Part shown: one piece after another, positions 33,570 through 42,195 of the stretch
How positions within the stretch are numbered: position 1 is the stretch's first letter
Layout of the letters: each line of letters starts with the position of its first letter
Source of the DNA: JAZQQB01 sp045628865
GTDB taxonomy: Bacteria; Bacillota; Clostridia; Lachnospirales; Lachnospiraceae
Direction: 5' to 3'
DNA length: 56,367 nt
Assembly: GCA_045628865.1 (NCBI GenBank)
Contig: JAZQQB010000049.1
Location: forward strand, 1-56,367
The notes under the pieces: generated by a model
What the model was told of the DNA's origin: nothing
Databases searched by the model: none
The model's input: the letters and a program-made list of their open reading frames with translations, nothing else
Made by a program: the position numbers and the translations under genes

Positions 33570-34946
33570 TTAACGTGATAATGCAGGATATGTTTCTAAT
33601 ACTGTCTTATAGAATAAATCTAATGCTTCATCTAATGTTGCTTCACCGATGAAATAGTTCTTCATAGCCTTCTGGAATGCTTCGTTACATCCCTGATCAT
33701 ATGCTGAACATGTACTTAAATCAATCTTCTCTGCACCTGCGCAATACATAGCAAGTGGATTCTGTCCGCCTAATACTGCACTCTGGTATGAATCGTCCTG
33801 AGCCATAGCTTCCATAGCTGGTTTGTTGTTTACGAAATCATCTTCCTGTACAACGATGTCTTTCATAGTAGCTTCATCTGTTGTAAGTGTTAACATGATA
33901 TCTTTTACTAAATCTGCATTGTCAGTTGCGCTATTGCAGCAAATCCATGTACCACCCCAATAAAATCCCTGAGGTCCTTCTGTTGCTGCCCATCCACCCT
34001 GATTAGCGATAGAGCCTTCAGCTTCAGCTGCCATACAGAAGTTGATCAACCAGGCTGGTCCAAAGTAGCAGAATACTTTTCCTTCTGGATAGAAACCTGT
34101 TTTCCAGTCATCTAACCAAAGATCATGTGTACCTGTCATTCCTGCGTCAACTAATTTTTTAGAGTCTTCAACCCATTTCATAATATTTTCATCAATATTG
34201 ATCTTACCATCTTCAACCCATTTTGATGTTACGTTGTTAGAGTATACACGATATGTATCAATAACTGAACTTGTCATGTAGTAACCAGCATCTTTTACAG
34301 TTGATGCTGTTTCTGTAAATGTATCCCAATCTTTTACATATTCCTGAATAGCAGCTGGTTCATCTGTTCCAAAAATTTCTTTAGCTGCTTCTCTTGAATA
34401 GAATAAAGCGCCTGGACATCCCTGCCATGAAAGACCTTTTAATACACCTTTAGAATCTGTTACGATATCTTTTGTATACTGGTACTGATTAGCAATATCT
34501 GCTTCTGTAATACCAAGGCTTTCGATTGGATATGTGTAATCTGTATCAACATATTTCAAAGCGTAATCAGCTTCCACTAAGAAAATATCAATTTTCTCAT
34601 TAGCACTTGCGCTGTCCTGATTTAATAATGTTTCATCTAAGTTGTTCTGATAAGCATTACCATCACTTGGAGTGATATTCCACTTTACTTCAACATCTCC
34701 GATTTTACCTGTTGTTGCATCTACTTCTTCGTAACCTGGATAGTGTGCTTTTAATCTATCCTGGAACTCTGTATTCCAGCAGTAGATGTTCAATACACTA
34801 CCATCTGATGATAACGAACCAGCTTCTGGTGTTGATGCATCATCAATTGTAACATTGCTTCCCTGAGCTTCTTCACTGCCACATCCAGCAAACACAGAAG
34901 CTACCATGGTTGTTGCTAATACCATGCTTAATAACTTTCTTTTCAT
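33570..34946 (-). CDS. Sugar ABC transporter substrate-binding lipoprotein (locus 2)
   Basis: 458 residues from the ATG at 34946. An in-frame start at 35033 would place 29 hydrophilic residues before the signal peptide, so it is not used. MKRKLLSMVLATTMVASVFAGC is the lipoprotein signal with Cys at about residue 22. The mature part is a family-1 binding fold (GSVLNIYCWNTEFQDRL; FYPEGKVFCYFGPAWLI), rich in Trp and Tyr as in oligosaccharide binders. It shares little beyond the fold with the locus 1 protein. The substrate is unknown. Confidence 0.88.
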   Translation of the reverse strand: MKRKLLSMVLATTMVASVFAGCGSEEAQGSNVTIDDASTPEAGSLSSDGSVLNIYCWNTEFQDRLKAHYPGYEEVDATTGKIGDVEVKWNITPSDGNAYQNNLDETLLNQDSASANEKIDIFLVEADYALKYVDTDYTYPIESLGITEADIANQYQYTKDIVTDSKGVLKGLSWQGCPGALFYSREAAKEIFGTDEPAAIQEYVKDWDTFTETASTVKDAGYYMTSSVIDTYRVYSNNVTSKWVEDGKINIDENIMKWVEDSKKLVDAGMTGTHDLWLDDWKTGFYPEGKVFCYFGPAWLINFCMAAEAEGSIANQGGWAATEGPQGFYWGGTWICCNSATDNADLVKDIMLTLTTDEATMKDIVVQEDDFVNNKPAMEAMAQDDSYQSAVLGGQNPLAMYCAGAEKIDLSTCSAYDQGCNEAFQKAMKNYFIGEATLDEALDLFYKTVLETYPALSR

Positions 34947-35062
34947 AGCCTTTTTCTCCCATTTATTGCTTATAGTTATATTTTCGGCTTTCTTGCCGCT
35001 AATATCTGATTTATCGAAAAGACTCTCCCGCATTGTTGAATCTTTTCATTCATTGTTAATTC

Positions 35063-36079
35063 TTACTTGGTTAGATCCATTACCGTAGATCCTTCAACCA
35101 GTCTTGTATCTACTGTTGTCTGTCCGATAATTGTTGCTTTCGGTTTCTCAATCAATGAGATCAACTGCTCTGCTGACAGCCTTCCAAGTTCTTCTGTATT
35201 CTGCGCCACAGTTGTTATATTCATCTCTGTTTGATTTGCAAATAAAATTCCATCATACCCAACCACTGATATATCTTCCGGAACGCGAAGACCTCTTGAA
35301 CGGATTGCATCCATACCTCCGATAACAGAATAATCATCCGGATACAAGATACAGGTTGGTGGTTCAGGAAGATCAAGTAATTGCAGTGTATATTCTGCTG
35401 CCATCTTGGTATCTCTATAATTTGATGACTTTACATATTCATCCAAAACCTCAATTCCTCGTTGTTCCATTTCTTTATAAAATGCTGAAATTCGATTCCG
35501 TGTAACAAGGGTTGAACTACCATGGATAAAAGCAATCTTTCTATGTCCTTTATCATACACATAAGAAATGATGTCCTTCATTCCCTTGATATTGTTGGAA
35601 ACAATCGCGCTTGTTCCTTGAAAAACATAATCCACTGTCACAACCGGTATTCCACTGTTTACCAACTCAAGTACCTGTGGATCCTGGAAATTTACACACG
35701 CAATCACCACACCATCAAAACCTCTGTACAAACAGCGTTCCAAATAATTCATTCGATTATTTTCATTCCTGCAGCAATTAATGAAGGTGATATCATATCC
35801 CTTCTCTTCTGCGCTCTTCTTAAAACTATCAAGCACATACGAGAAATATTCATGCTTCAATCCGCTTAACGCATCATCTACAAAAAGAACTCCTAGGTTA
35901 TAAGTTCGATTCGTCTTCAATGCTCTTGCTTGTGCATTCGGAAAATACCCCATGCTCTTCGCTTTCTCACAAATCCTTTTCCTTGTTTCCTCCCCAACAC
36001 CTTTTTGGTTGTTTAATGCCTTGCTCACAGTTCCCATTGTGACTCCGCAGGCATTCGCAATGTCTTTCATTGAAACCAT
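35063..36079 (-). CDS. LacI-family transcriptional regulator 2
   Basis: 338 residues. HTH MKDIANACGVTMGTVSKALNNQKGVG, hinge MGYFPNAQARALKTNRTYN, sensor domain with VVIACVNFQDPQVLELVNSGIPVVTVDYVF and VPEDISVVGYDGILFANQ. It is a close paralogue of regulator 1 across the whole length, which suggests related ligands or cross-regulation between the loci. The binding-protein gene follows after about 116 bases. A dyad GCGAAATCGGTTTCGC lies 39 bases upstream of the start and probably mediates autoregulation. Confidence 0.92.
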   Translation of the reverse strand: MVSMKDIANACGVTMGTVSKALNNQKGVGEETRKRICEKAKSMGYFPNAQARALKTNRTYNLGVLFVDDALSGLKHEYFSYVLDSFKKSAEEKGYDITFINCCRNENNRMNYLERCLYRGFDGVVIACVNFQDPQVLELVNSGIPVVTVDYVFQGTSAIVSNNIKGMKDIISYVYDKGHRKIAFIHGSSTLVTRNRISAFYKEMEQRGIEVLDEYVKSSNYRDTKMAAEYTLQLLDLPEPPTCILYPDDYSVIGGMDAIRSRGLRVPEDISVVGYDGILFANQTEMNITTVAQNTEELGRLSAEQLISLIEKPKATIIGQTTVDTRLVEGSTVMDLTK

Positions 36080-36117
36080 ATTGCTTCATTTCCCCCACTA
36101 TTGTTAACCTTACAAAT

Positions 36118-36133
36118 GCGAAATCGGTTTCGC
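36118..36133. promoter_or_regulatory. LacI-type operator of locus 2
   Basis: GCGAAATCGGTTTCGC, a 16-bp near-palindrome with central CG, overlapping a TATAAA -10-like box on the minus strand (about 36134-36139). Its GAAA/TTTC arms differ from the GTAA/TTAC arms at locus 1, which fits the paralogue keeping its own site. Confidence 0.65.
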
Positions 36134-36152
36134 TTTTATACATTTGAAATAA

Positions 36153-36280
36153 AACAAAGGGTATCGCAAGCGATACCCAGAGCCACTTTGGTGTTGTGAA
36201 ACGACAACTACCTCTGTCATGGCGTTATGCATCCTTTGCGGAGCTTTTGTTTGGAAATTCGAAGAATTTCCAAGCAAAAA
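36153..36280 (+). repeat. Hairpin repeat family 1, copy C
   Basis: ACAAAGGGTATCGCAAGCGA then TACCC form the first hairpin (GGGTATCGC/GCGATACCC); then CACTTTGGTGTTGTGAAACG, ACTACCTCTG, CCTTTGCGGAGCTTTTGTTTG and the terminal hairpin GGAAATTC-GAA-GAATTTCC closed by AAGCAAAAA. The block order is that of copies A and D. Confidence 0.8.
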
Positions 36281-36301
36281 GGCAGTTCAATATGAACTGC
36301 C
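36276..36301 (-). terminator. Terminator of the sensor diguanylate cyclase gene
   Basis: On the minus strand GGCAGTTCA-TAT-TGAACTGCC followed by TTTTT; perfect 9-bp stem, eight bases after the stop codon of the gene at 36310. Confidence 0.85.
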
Positions 36302-36309
36302 TTAACTGA

Positions 36310-38070
36310 CTATTCTTTCTTTTTCAATAATGGATTTTCTACCTGCTGTTCAGCAGTTGTCAAATCCTCTGTTCTTCTAAGCATTGCATTCTGCTCTTTC
36401 ATCTGTTTTTTCTTGATGTACATTCTTTCATCAGCTCGTTTTTCTGTATCCCGTAAAGAATTATCTTTCTCAGGATCAAATATTGCAAAACCAGCTGCAA
36501 TTCCCATTCTCTCTTCAAAGCATGATTTACTGATAGAATCAATCTTTTCATTCATCTGATCATAAATTTCAATAAATACTTCCTTCGATAATCCCGTTGT
36601 CAGAATAACAAATTCATCTCCTCCAACGCGATAGGTTTTACCATATTCTGTAAATGTATCACAGATTAACTCTGCTGCAATGAAGATATAAGAGTCGCCC
36701 ATGCTATGACCATAATGATCATTGAAATATTTCAATCCATTTAAGTCACACATGATAATTCCATAATTCTTTCGTTCTTCTACAGGTATTTCTGAAACGT
36801 CCATGTCAAAGGAATTACGGTTAGCAAGATGTGTTACCGGATCAAGTAAAGCCTCTTCCTTCAATCGCTCCGCTTCATGTTCCACATCAAGTAAATGAAG
36901 TGAATTCCTAATTACTTCAAGCCCTAGCGTCACGATATAAACCAGCAAACCAATTCTTGAAAATTTTGCAGAATCTACATGAAACTCACTGGAATAATAT
37001 CTTGCAAGGTCAATGATAACACAAACTGCAACAATTCCCATTCCGATAGCATGTATGGTATTTCGAACGCCAAACTTTCCGTCCTGATCCTTAAAACACT
37101 CTTTATTTCCATTCAGCACTGTTTTTATTACAGAGAAAAGAATATAACCTACACCTATGATCATATAACAATGTGTAATGATTACCGTTTCTTTAAAATC
37201 TGCAACACCGGTAATCTGTAAGACTGTAGTTACGACCACATCTAACAAACTTGCAAAACACAATGAGTCTAACGCCTTGTGATGCTTATCCTTAAAAGAT
37301 TCTTTATAAAACATCACAACTGGTGTAAAAGTGAGCTTTAATGTAATGAACGCCAACTGACTAAGTAACAGCGTATTATCCATATACAGAATCAGCACAT
37401 TTGTTTCCGTTACGGACCAAATGCCCATAGCAATAGCAAACCAGCTGATCCATACAAGTCTTCTCTCGATTCGTTTATCCCTTCCAAGGAATAAATAAAT
37501 CAAAAGAAGTAACACACCGATCAGGATCATAAATATACTGATCATGAATGCCAATGCATGATTTCTTATAAAATCAGACGTAATTTCTAAATCATTACCA
37601 AGATAAAAAGTTGGTACTGTGATTTCCTTGGTACTATATGGATACTCCAGGTAAATAATCAGTGTCTTTCCTGCGTATTCCGGATAGAGATCCAAACAGT
37701 TCCAATTATGTCCTCTTGATTTCGAATAAGAAACATCCTCATTAGCTGTTGAATATACTAAATCTCCATTCAAAACAATATCTGTTCTGGTATGTACCGT
37801 CATATAAACCAAAGTATTGTTTTCTTTACAGTCTTCCTCTGTTAATTTACGCTGAAGCCAGACCGTTCCTTCTTTGGTATCTACTACGTTAGGGAGCTTG
37901 CAATCCTCCATCAGGACGCCATCCTCTGTCACAACTGTCCATCCAGTGTCATTCCACTCTATGTAGTTTTCCCTATGATTTCCATTCTCATGGCTCGTCC
38001 AAAATGATAATGCAGCACACGCAACTATCGCAAGTATGAACTCGGTGATATAAATCCTGATTTCTCGCAA
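36310..38070 (-). CDS. Sensor diguanylate cyclase with extracellular ligand domain (7TMR-DISM-like)
   Basis: 586 residues. One N-terminal helix (about 8-24) anchors an extracellular beta-rich domain (about 30-165, with YMTVHTRTDIVLNGDLVYST and a DLYPEYAGKTLIIYLEYPY strand pair) like the carbohydrate-binding DISMED module. Seven membrane helices follow (about 170-395) and then a GGDEF domain: DPVTHLANRNSFDMDV, VGGDEFVIL near residue 482. The active-site signature is complete; the RxxD inhibitory site is absent. The start codon is TTG at 38070, nine bases after AAGGGG; no ATG is suitable. An extracellular sugar or wall fragment is a plausible ligand, making this a possible link between polysaccharide sensing and c-di-GMP. 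Confidence 0.87.
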   Translation of the reverse strand: MREIRIYITEFILAIVACAALSFWTSHENGNHRENYIEWNDTGWTVVTEDGVLMEDCKLPNVVDTKEGTVWLQRKLTEEDCKENNTLVYMTVHTRTDIVLNGDLVYSTANEDVSYSKSRGHNWNCLDLYPEYAGKTLIIYLEYPYSTKEITVPTFYLGNDLEITSDFIRNHALAFMISIFMILIGVLLLLIYLFLGRDKRIERRLVWISWFAIAMGIWSVTETNVLILYMDNTLLLSQLAFITLKLTFTPVVMFYKESFKDKHHKALDSLCFASLLDVVVTTVLQITGVADFKETVIITHCYMIIGVGYILFSVIKTVLNGNKECFKDQDGKFGVRNTIHAIGMGIVAVCVIIDLARYYSSEFHVDSAKFSRIGLLVYIVTLGLEVIRNSLHLLDVEHEAERLKEEALLDPVTHLANRNSFDMDVSEIPVEERKNYGIIMCDLNGLKYFNDHYGHSMGDSYIFIAAELICDTFTEYGKTYRVGGDEFVILTTGLSKEVFIEIYDQMNEKIDSISKSCFEERMGIAAGFAIFDPEKDNSLRDTEKRADERMYIKKKQMKEQNAMLRRTEDLTTAEQQVENPLLKKKE

Positions 38071-38216
38071 TGTTCAAATCCCCTTGTTTTTCAAGAATTT
38101 ATCGGATACTATCTATATTATATCATCATTTTTTTATTTTTGCACTATATTTTCAGAATTATTTGAAAATTTACCTTTTATTCTCATATTAGCGTGTAAT
38201 ATACACTTTTCTACTA

Positions 38217-38858
38217 CTAGTTAAGTGCACTTTGTATATATTCCAACCGTTCATAAAATTGCTGATAAAAATCCACGGATAAATCATATGGTTTCTGGAA
38301 AAACTGAAAAAGAAGAAACAGGGTGATCTTTTTCGCACTTTCCTGGTCTTCCATAGACGCTAGAATGCTCTGGCAATCCTTTTGAAAATAATGCCAATCT
38401 ATCACAAAATTATGATATTTTTCAATTTCAGGCAATCCAATCCAGTTGGAAACCTTAACCTTTGTCATAGCTCTGCCACAAGTATCCTTTAACAGTAAAA
38501 AATTCATTTTTCCATCTTCATAATTTCTTCCAAGAGGAAATAGTCGGCATAATCCAGGACGGTTTGCGTGAATACTACAACGATGATCTTTTAAAAAGCT
38601 GCAGCTATTTGTTTGGTCAGACATCTTTAAATTCGGTCTGATCAAGCCATCCTGCATGGATAATTCTATGTATTGTCCCATTAAAGCGTCAAATTCAAGG
38701 CCTGTAGCTTTTTTTAGCAAAAAGACATCATATGGATCCAATCGAATGGAATCTCCCATATTTTCGCAGCATACGCTGCAGCCTTGGCAATCCGAGCTGC
38801 CTGCCTTTACAAGATCATGTAAATCATAAAATTTACCATCTGAATGAGGTGTAACCAT
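38217..38858 (-). CDS. YkgJ-family cysteine-cluster protein
   Basis: 213 residues from the ATG at 38858, with AGAAGGA ten bases upstream. An in-frame ATG at 38909 lies inside the 33-bp repeat and is less likely. The signature DCQGCSVCCENMG near residue 22 and the CSFLKDHRCSIHANRPGLCRLFPLGR block around residue 87 form the CxxCxxCC plus C...C..R..CR pattern of the family, thought to chelate zinc or iron. A C-terminal helical tail follows. The function is unknown; related proteins lie near flagellar or metalloprotein genes in other bacteria. Confidence 0.85.
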   Translation of the reverse strand: MVTPHSDGKFYDLHDLVKAGSSDCQGCSVCCENMGDSIRLDPYDVFLLKKATGLEFDALMGQYIELSMQDGLIRPNLKMSDQTNSCSFLKDHRCSIHANRPGLCRLFPLGRNYEDGKMNFLLLKDTCGRAMTKVKVSNWIGLPEIEKYHNFVIDWHYFQKDCQSILASMEDQESAKKITLFLLFQFFQKPYDLSVDFYQQFYERLEYIQSALN

Positions 38859-38903
38859 ACTTTTACCATCCTTCTTTTTTATTATTTGAATTCCAATTCC
38901 AAG

Positions 38904-38936
38904 CTCCATTTCGCTCCGTGAAATCCGGAATAGGCT
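38904..38936. repeat. 33-bp hairpin repeat, copy 2
   Basis: CTCCATTTCGCTCCGTGAAA followed by TCCGGAATAGGCT; 28 of 33 bases are the same as at 8615-8647 and all five differences are transitions. It stands upstream of the cysteine-cluster gene, whereas copy 1 stands directly after the expansin gene. Confidence 0.65.
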
Positions 38937-39021
38937 TCTACCATTGTACCGAACCCCTTTGTGATTGTCAAAAAATGTATTTTATCGATATAGTTTTTAT
39001 TACTATTTCATGTAGTTTTTC

Positions 39022-39050
39022 TTGACATATTCATTTATTCATAGGAAAAT
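39022..39050 (+). promoter_or_regulatory. Promoter of degV
   Basis: TTGACA (39022-39027), 17-base spacer, GAAAAT (39045-39050); perfect -35 and weak -10. AAGGAGG precedes the ATG at 39090. Confidence 0.5.
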
Positions 39051-39089
39051 AAGGCTAAGATTACATAACCTAAACAAGGAGGTTTATTT

Positions 39090-39977
39090 ATGAGTCAGTT
39101 TATATTAACGTGCTGTTCCACAGCTGATCGTACAAGAGATTTTTTTGAGAAGCATGACATTCCTTTTGCCTGCTTCCATTATCGTATGAATGAAGTAGAT
39201 TATGATGACGATCTTGGTATCACCATCTCTGCCAAAGATTTCTTTGACGCAATTGCCAAAGGTGCTACACCTGTTACTTCTCAGGTAAACAGTGAACAAT
39301 ACATTGAAATGTGGGAGCCTTATTTACAGGATGGCAAAGATATCCTTCATTTAGAATTATCTTCTGGAATATCCGGCTCTATCAATTCTGCCAATATCGC
39401 CATGGAAGAAATGAAGGACAAATATCCTGATAGACGTGTTGAAGTTATAGATTCCTTATGCGCCTGTGGCGGATATGGTCTTTTGGTAGAATATACCATG
39501 GAACTCAGAGATAAGGATGTTTCCTTAGAAGATGCCAAAAATTGGGTATTAGAAAACAGAAACAAACTGCATCACTGGTTTTTCTCAACAGATTTAACCA
39601 GTTTTAAACGTGGTGGACGTATCAGCGGTACAGAAGCTATGTTAGGAACCCTATTGGGTATCTGTCCATTGATGAATGTAAACAATACAGGACATTTAGT
39701 TCCTAGAAAAAAAGTTCGTACCAAAAAGAAAGTCATCGAAGAAATGTTTCGTGAAATGAAAGAACATGCAGAAGGAGGACTTAACTACAATGGTAAATGT
39801 CTCATCTCTCATTCTGCATGTTATGAAGATGCTTCCAAAGTCAAAGAGCTCATTGAAACAAATATGCCTCAGTTAAAAGACAGGGTTATCATCGGTGATA
39901 TTGGAACAGTCATCGGCGCTCATACTGGTCCGGGTACTGTTGCCTTGTTCTTCATGGGTGATGAACGTACCGAATAA
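39090..39977 (+). CDS. DegV-family fatty-acid-binding protein
   Basis: 295 residues, cytoplasmic, no signal. DegV/FakB proteins bind a fatty acid for phosphorylation by FakA. Seen here: FILTCCSTAD at the start (S/T-rich strand that holds the carboxylate), ATPVTSQVNSEQY near residue 60, LHLELSSGISGSINSANIA near residue 90, IDSLCACGGYGLLV near residue 125, and the C-terminal IGTVIGAHTGPGTVALFF. All family blocks are present. The fatty-acid preference and the FakA partner cannot be seen in the window. It has its own promoter and is convergent with spoVAC. Confidence 0.93.
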   Translation: MSQFILTCCSTADRTRDFFEKHDIPFACFHYRMNEVDYDDDLGITISAKDFFDAIAKGATPVTSQVNSEQYIEMWEPYLQDGKDILHLELSSGISGSINSANIAMEEMKDKYPDRRVEVIDSLCACGGYGLLVEYTMELRDKDVSLEDAKNWVLENRNKLHHWFFSTDLTSFKRGGRISGTEAMLGTLLGICPLMNVNNTGHLVPRKKVRTKKKVIEEMFREMKEHAEGGLNYNGKCLISHSACYEDASKVKELIETNMPQLKDRVIIGDIGTVIGAHTGPGTVALFFMGDERTE

Positions 39978-39990
39978 TTGACCATGTCAT

Positions 39991-40449
39991 TTAAAAAAAG
40001 CATTTTATCACATACATGATTATTCCAAGCAACCAGCTTGAGAAAATTCCATATAAGATTACAGGGCCAGCTATGGTAAAGATTTTACATCCAATGCCAT
40101 ATACCTGGCCCTGTGCTTTGTATTCAATGGCTGAGGCAGCCACGCCATTGGCAAATCCCGTAATCGGCACCAATGCTCCTGCACCACCAAAGGAAGCAAT
40201 TCTTGGATAAATCTGAAGTCCCGTCAATAAGACACTGATCACAATCAAGATCATGGAACAGTATGTTCCCGCATCATCCTTTGTTAGTTCAAAGTTATTC
40301 ATTAGTACGTTAACAATACATTGTCCCAAGACGCATATCACGCCACCTGTCACAAACGCTTTTAGCATCTGTACAAAAACATTTCTTTTTGGGGTAGTCT
40401 TTTTGATATAAGCCTGATACTCTAGTTTTTCTTTTTCTGTTTCCTGCAT
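39991..40449 (-). CDS. spoVAC: Stage V sporulation protein AC
   Basis: 152 residues from the ATG at 40449, four bases after AAGGGAG. A short charged cytoplasmic start is followed by four membrane helices. FVTGGVICVLGQCIVNVL, RIASFGGAGALVPITGFANGVAASAIEYKAQG and YGIGCKIFTIAGPVILYGI match SpoVAC, the mechanosensitive-type channel subunit for dipicolinate release. It follows sigF with about 80 bases between, the position it has in Bacillus and clostridial spoIIA-spoVA loci; but the next gene is degV in the opposite orientation, where spoVAD and spoVAE would be expected. Confidence 0.93.
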   Translation of the reverse strand: MQETEKEKLEYQAYIKKTTPKRNVFVQMLKAFVTGGVICVLGQCIVNVLMNNFELTKDDAGTYCSMILIVISVLLTGLQIYPRIASFGGAGALVPITGFANGVAASAIEYKAQGQVYGIGCKIFTIAGPVILYGIFSSWLLGIIMYVIKCFF

Positions 40450-40527
40450 AATACTCCCTTCTGCAATATATTGCATATTCGTTTTTTAAAAGACTTTCTC
40501 TAAAAGTATGCTCACTTTTTTTATTTT

Positions 40528-41247
40528 TTACTCCATCAAATGCCCTCGCATGGTAAGAAGTGCACTCTTTTCAATCCTACTTACTTGAGCCTGTGACAGA
40601 TTCACCTGTCCCGCTATTTCTCCTTGGGTTTTTCCCATATAGTATTTTAAAACAATCACCTTTCGTTCTCTTTCTGTCAAATAGTCCATTGCTTCTTCTA
40701 TGGCAAGCTTTTCTACCCATTTTTCTTCATTTTCTTTTTTATCACGAACCTGATCCTCTACGCAAAGTGCATCATTTCCATCTCCTGATATTGCTTCCGA
40801 TAGAGAAATCGGGCTCACACAGGCATCCAGACATTCCACAACATCCTCTGCATTTAGCTGTAATGCCCCCGCTATATCATGAATAGAGGGTTCCATACCC
40901 AAAGTCTGCAAAAGTCTCTCCTTTTCCTTCATGACTTTTACAGCACGTTCCTTTAAGCTTCTGCTTACACGCATGCTCCCATTGTCCCGAAGATGTCTCC
41001 TGATTTCCCCCATGATCATCGGAATGGCATACGTGGAAAAACAAACCTGATAATTCATATCAAACCTGTCAATTGCCTTGATCAGTCCAACCGTTCCGAT
41101 TTGGATTAGATCATCCATTTCCAATCCTCTGTTAATAAATCTTCTCGCCACAGTATAAACCAGTCCCATATTCTCCATGATGAGTTGTTCCTTTGCTTTG
41201 CTTTCTCCCTTCTGTGCACTTTTCATTTTGATGGAAAAATCACTCAT
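40528..41247 (-). CDS. sigF: RNA polymerase sporulation sigma factor F
   Basis: 239 residues. Sigma-70 regions are clear: region 2 around AKEQLIMENMGLVYTVARRFINRGLEMDDLIQIGTVGLIKAIDRFD with YQVCFSTYAIPMIMGEIRRHLRDN, region 3 MRVSRSLKERAVKVMKEKERL, region 4 LTEREKVIVLKYYMGKTQGEIAGQVNLSQAQVSRIEKSAL. The specific MRVSRSLKE and LSQAQVSR motifs fit the sigma-F/sigma-B branch, and the SpoIIAB-SpoIIAA genes directly upstream decide for sigma-F. It overlaps spoIIAB by four bases, implying coupled translation. It directs early forespore genes, probably including spoVA members here. Confidence 0.95.
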   Translation of the reverse strand: MSDFSIKMKSAQKGESKAKEQLIMENMGLVYTVARRFINRGLEMDDLIQIGTVGLIKAIDRFDMNYQVCFSTYAIPMIMGEIRRHLRDNGSMRVSRSLKERAVKVMKEKERLLQTLGMEPSIHDIAGALQLNAEDVVECLDACVSPISLSEAISGDGNDALCVEDQVRDKKENEEKWVEKLAIEEAMDYLTERERKVIVLKYYMGKTQGEIAGQVNLSQAQVSRIEKSALLTMRGHLME

Positions 41248-41786
41248 GCTTCATGATTCACCTGCGCAGTCTCGCATCTGCCAATTCTCTTTTTCATCAG
41301 TACCTTTGTGCCCATTCCCACAATACTTTCTACCTTTAAATCATCCATGAATGCTTCCATAAAGGAAAAACCCATACCTGAACGTTCCAATTCCGTACCA
41401 GTTGTAAACATTGGCTCCATAGCTTGTTTTACATTTGGTATTCCAACTCCTCTGTCAATAATGACAACCTGAAGCTGATCCTGTTCCATAATACATGTAA
41501 TTCCTATTTTTCCTCCTTGATTTCGATAGCCATGAATAATGGAATTTGTAACCGCCTCTGAAACAGCAGTCTTCACATCGCATACCTCTTCTACCGTAGG
41601 GTTCATATTGGTCATAAATGCTGCAACTGCTATTCTCGCCAGTCCCTCATTTTGTGAAACCGCCTCTATTTCCATGTGCATCTTATTATGTAGTCTGATC
41701 TGAATTCCCGGCTCCTTTTTTTCTTCTTCCTTTGCTTTTTCTCCCATAAGATAATTATTCATTTTATTTCCATCCTCTCCATTCAT
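41244..41786 (-). CDS. spoIIAB: Anti-sigma-F factor and SpoIIAA kinase
   Basis: 180 residues of the GHKL ATPase fold. N-box VSEAVTNSIIHGY, G1 box IIDRGVGIPNV and G2 box TTGTELERSGMGFSFMEAFMDDL are all present, with the homologous core starting MHMEIEAVSQNEGLARIAV. It holds sigma-F inactive and phosphorylates SpoIIAA. Compared with the Bacillus protein of about 146 residues it has about 35 additional N-terminal residues rich in Lys and Glu; some of these depend on which upstream Met is used (MNNYLMGEKAKEEEKKEPG). Both ends overlap the neighbouring genes by four bases, so the three are translated as a unit. Confidence 0.94.
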   Translation of the reverse strand: MNGEDGNKMNNYLMGEKAKEEEKKEPGIQIRLHNKMHMEIEAVSQNEGLARIAVAAFMTNMNPTVEEVCDVKTAVSEAVTNSIIHGYRNQGGKIGITCIMEQDQLQVVIIDRGVGIPNVKQAMEPMFTTGTELERSGMGFSFMEAFMDDLKVESIVGMGTKVLMKKRIGRCETAQVNHEA

Positions 41787-42106
41787 TTATTTTGCTCATT
41801 GTCCCATATCTCAACATAGGGCATTACTCCAGACAACTGTAACATTTTCAGCAGCCTCTTGCTCGCATGAACAATAAAAACCTTGCCGCCCAATCCCCGC
41901 ATCTTTTTGAGTCTTCCTAAAATGATTCCCACGCCAGAACTATCCATAAATATGGTATCCTCAAAATCAAAAATAATATTTTCCACCTCTTCCTTTAACA
42001 AATATTTATCTGCTGTTTCCCTTATCCTGATCGCATGATGATGATCAACTTCCTTTGGCATCTGGATGCACAAATAATGATCAATAATCTTAACCTTCTC
42101 TTCCAT
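41783..42106 (-). CDS. spoIIAA: Anti-sigma-F factor antagonist
   Basis: 107 residues, STAS domain. The phosphorylation site is in FEDTIFMDSSGVGIILGR, where the second Ser of DSSG is the one phosphorylated by SpoIIAB; dephosphorylation by SpoIIE in the forespore releases sigma-F. GGAGG precedes the ATG. It begins only about 25 bases after the T run of the terminator at 42139-42165, so the promoter must overlap or lie within that terminator region; no convincing sigma-H site was found. Confidence 0.95.
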   Translation of the reverse strand: MEEKVKIIDHYLCIQMPKEVDHHHAIRIRETADKYLLKEEVENIIFDFEDTIFMDSSGVGIILGRLKKMRGLGGKVFIVHASKRLLKMLQLSGVMPYVEIWDNEQNK

Positions 42107-42131
42107 TGCAACCTCCTTTTTTTGTTATAAT

Positions 42132-42165
42132 AAAAAAAGAACCCAGTCTCATCTAGACCAGATTC
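42132..42165 (-). terminator. Terminator between the TPR gene and spoIIAA
   Basis: On the minus strand GAATCTGGTCT-AGATG-AGACTGGGTTC, with the mismatches of TG/TG inside the stem, followed by seven T. It separates the zinc-ribbon TPR gene from spoIIA. Confidence 0.7.
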
Positions 42166-42195
42166 TCATTTGTATCATTCTTATATTTTATTATT

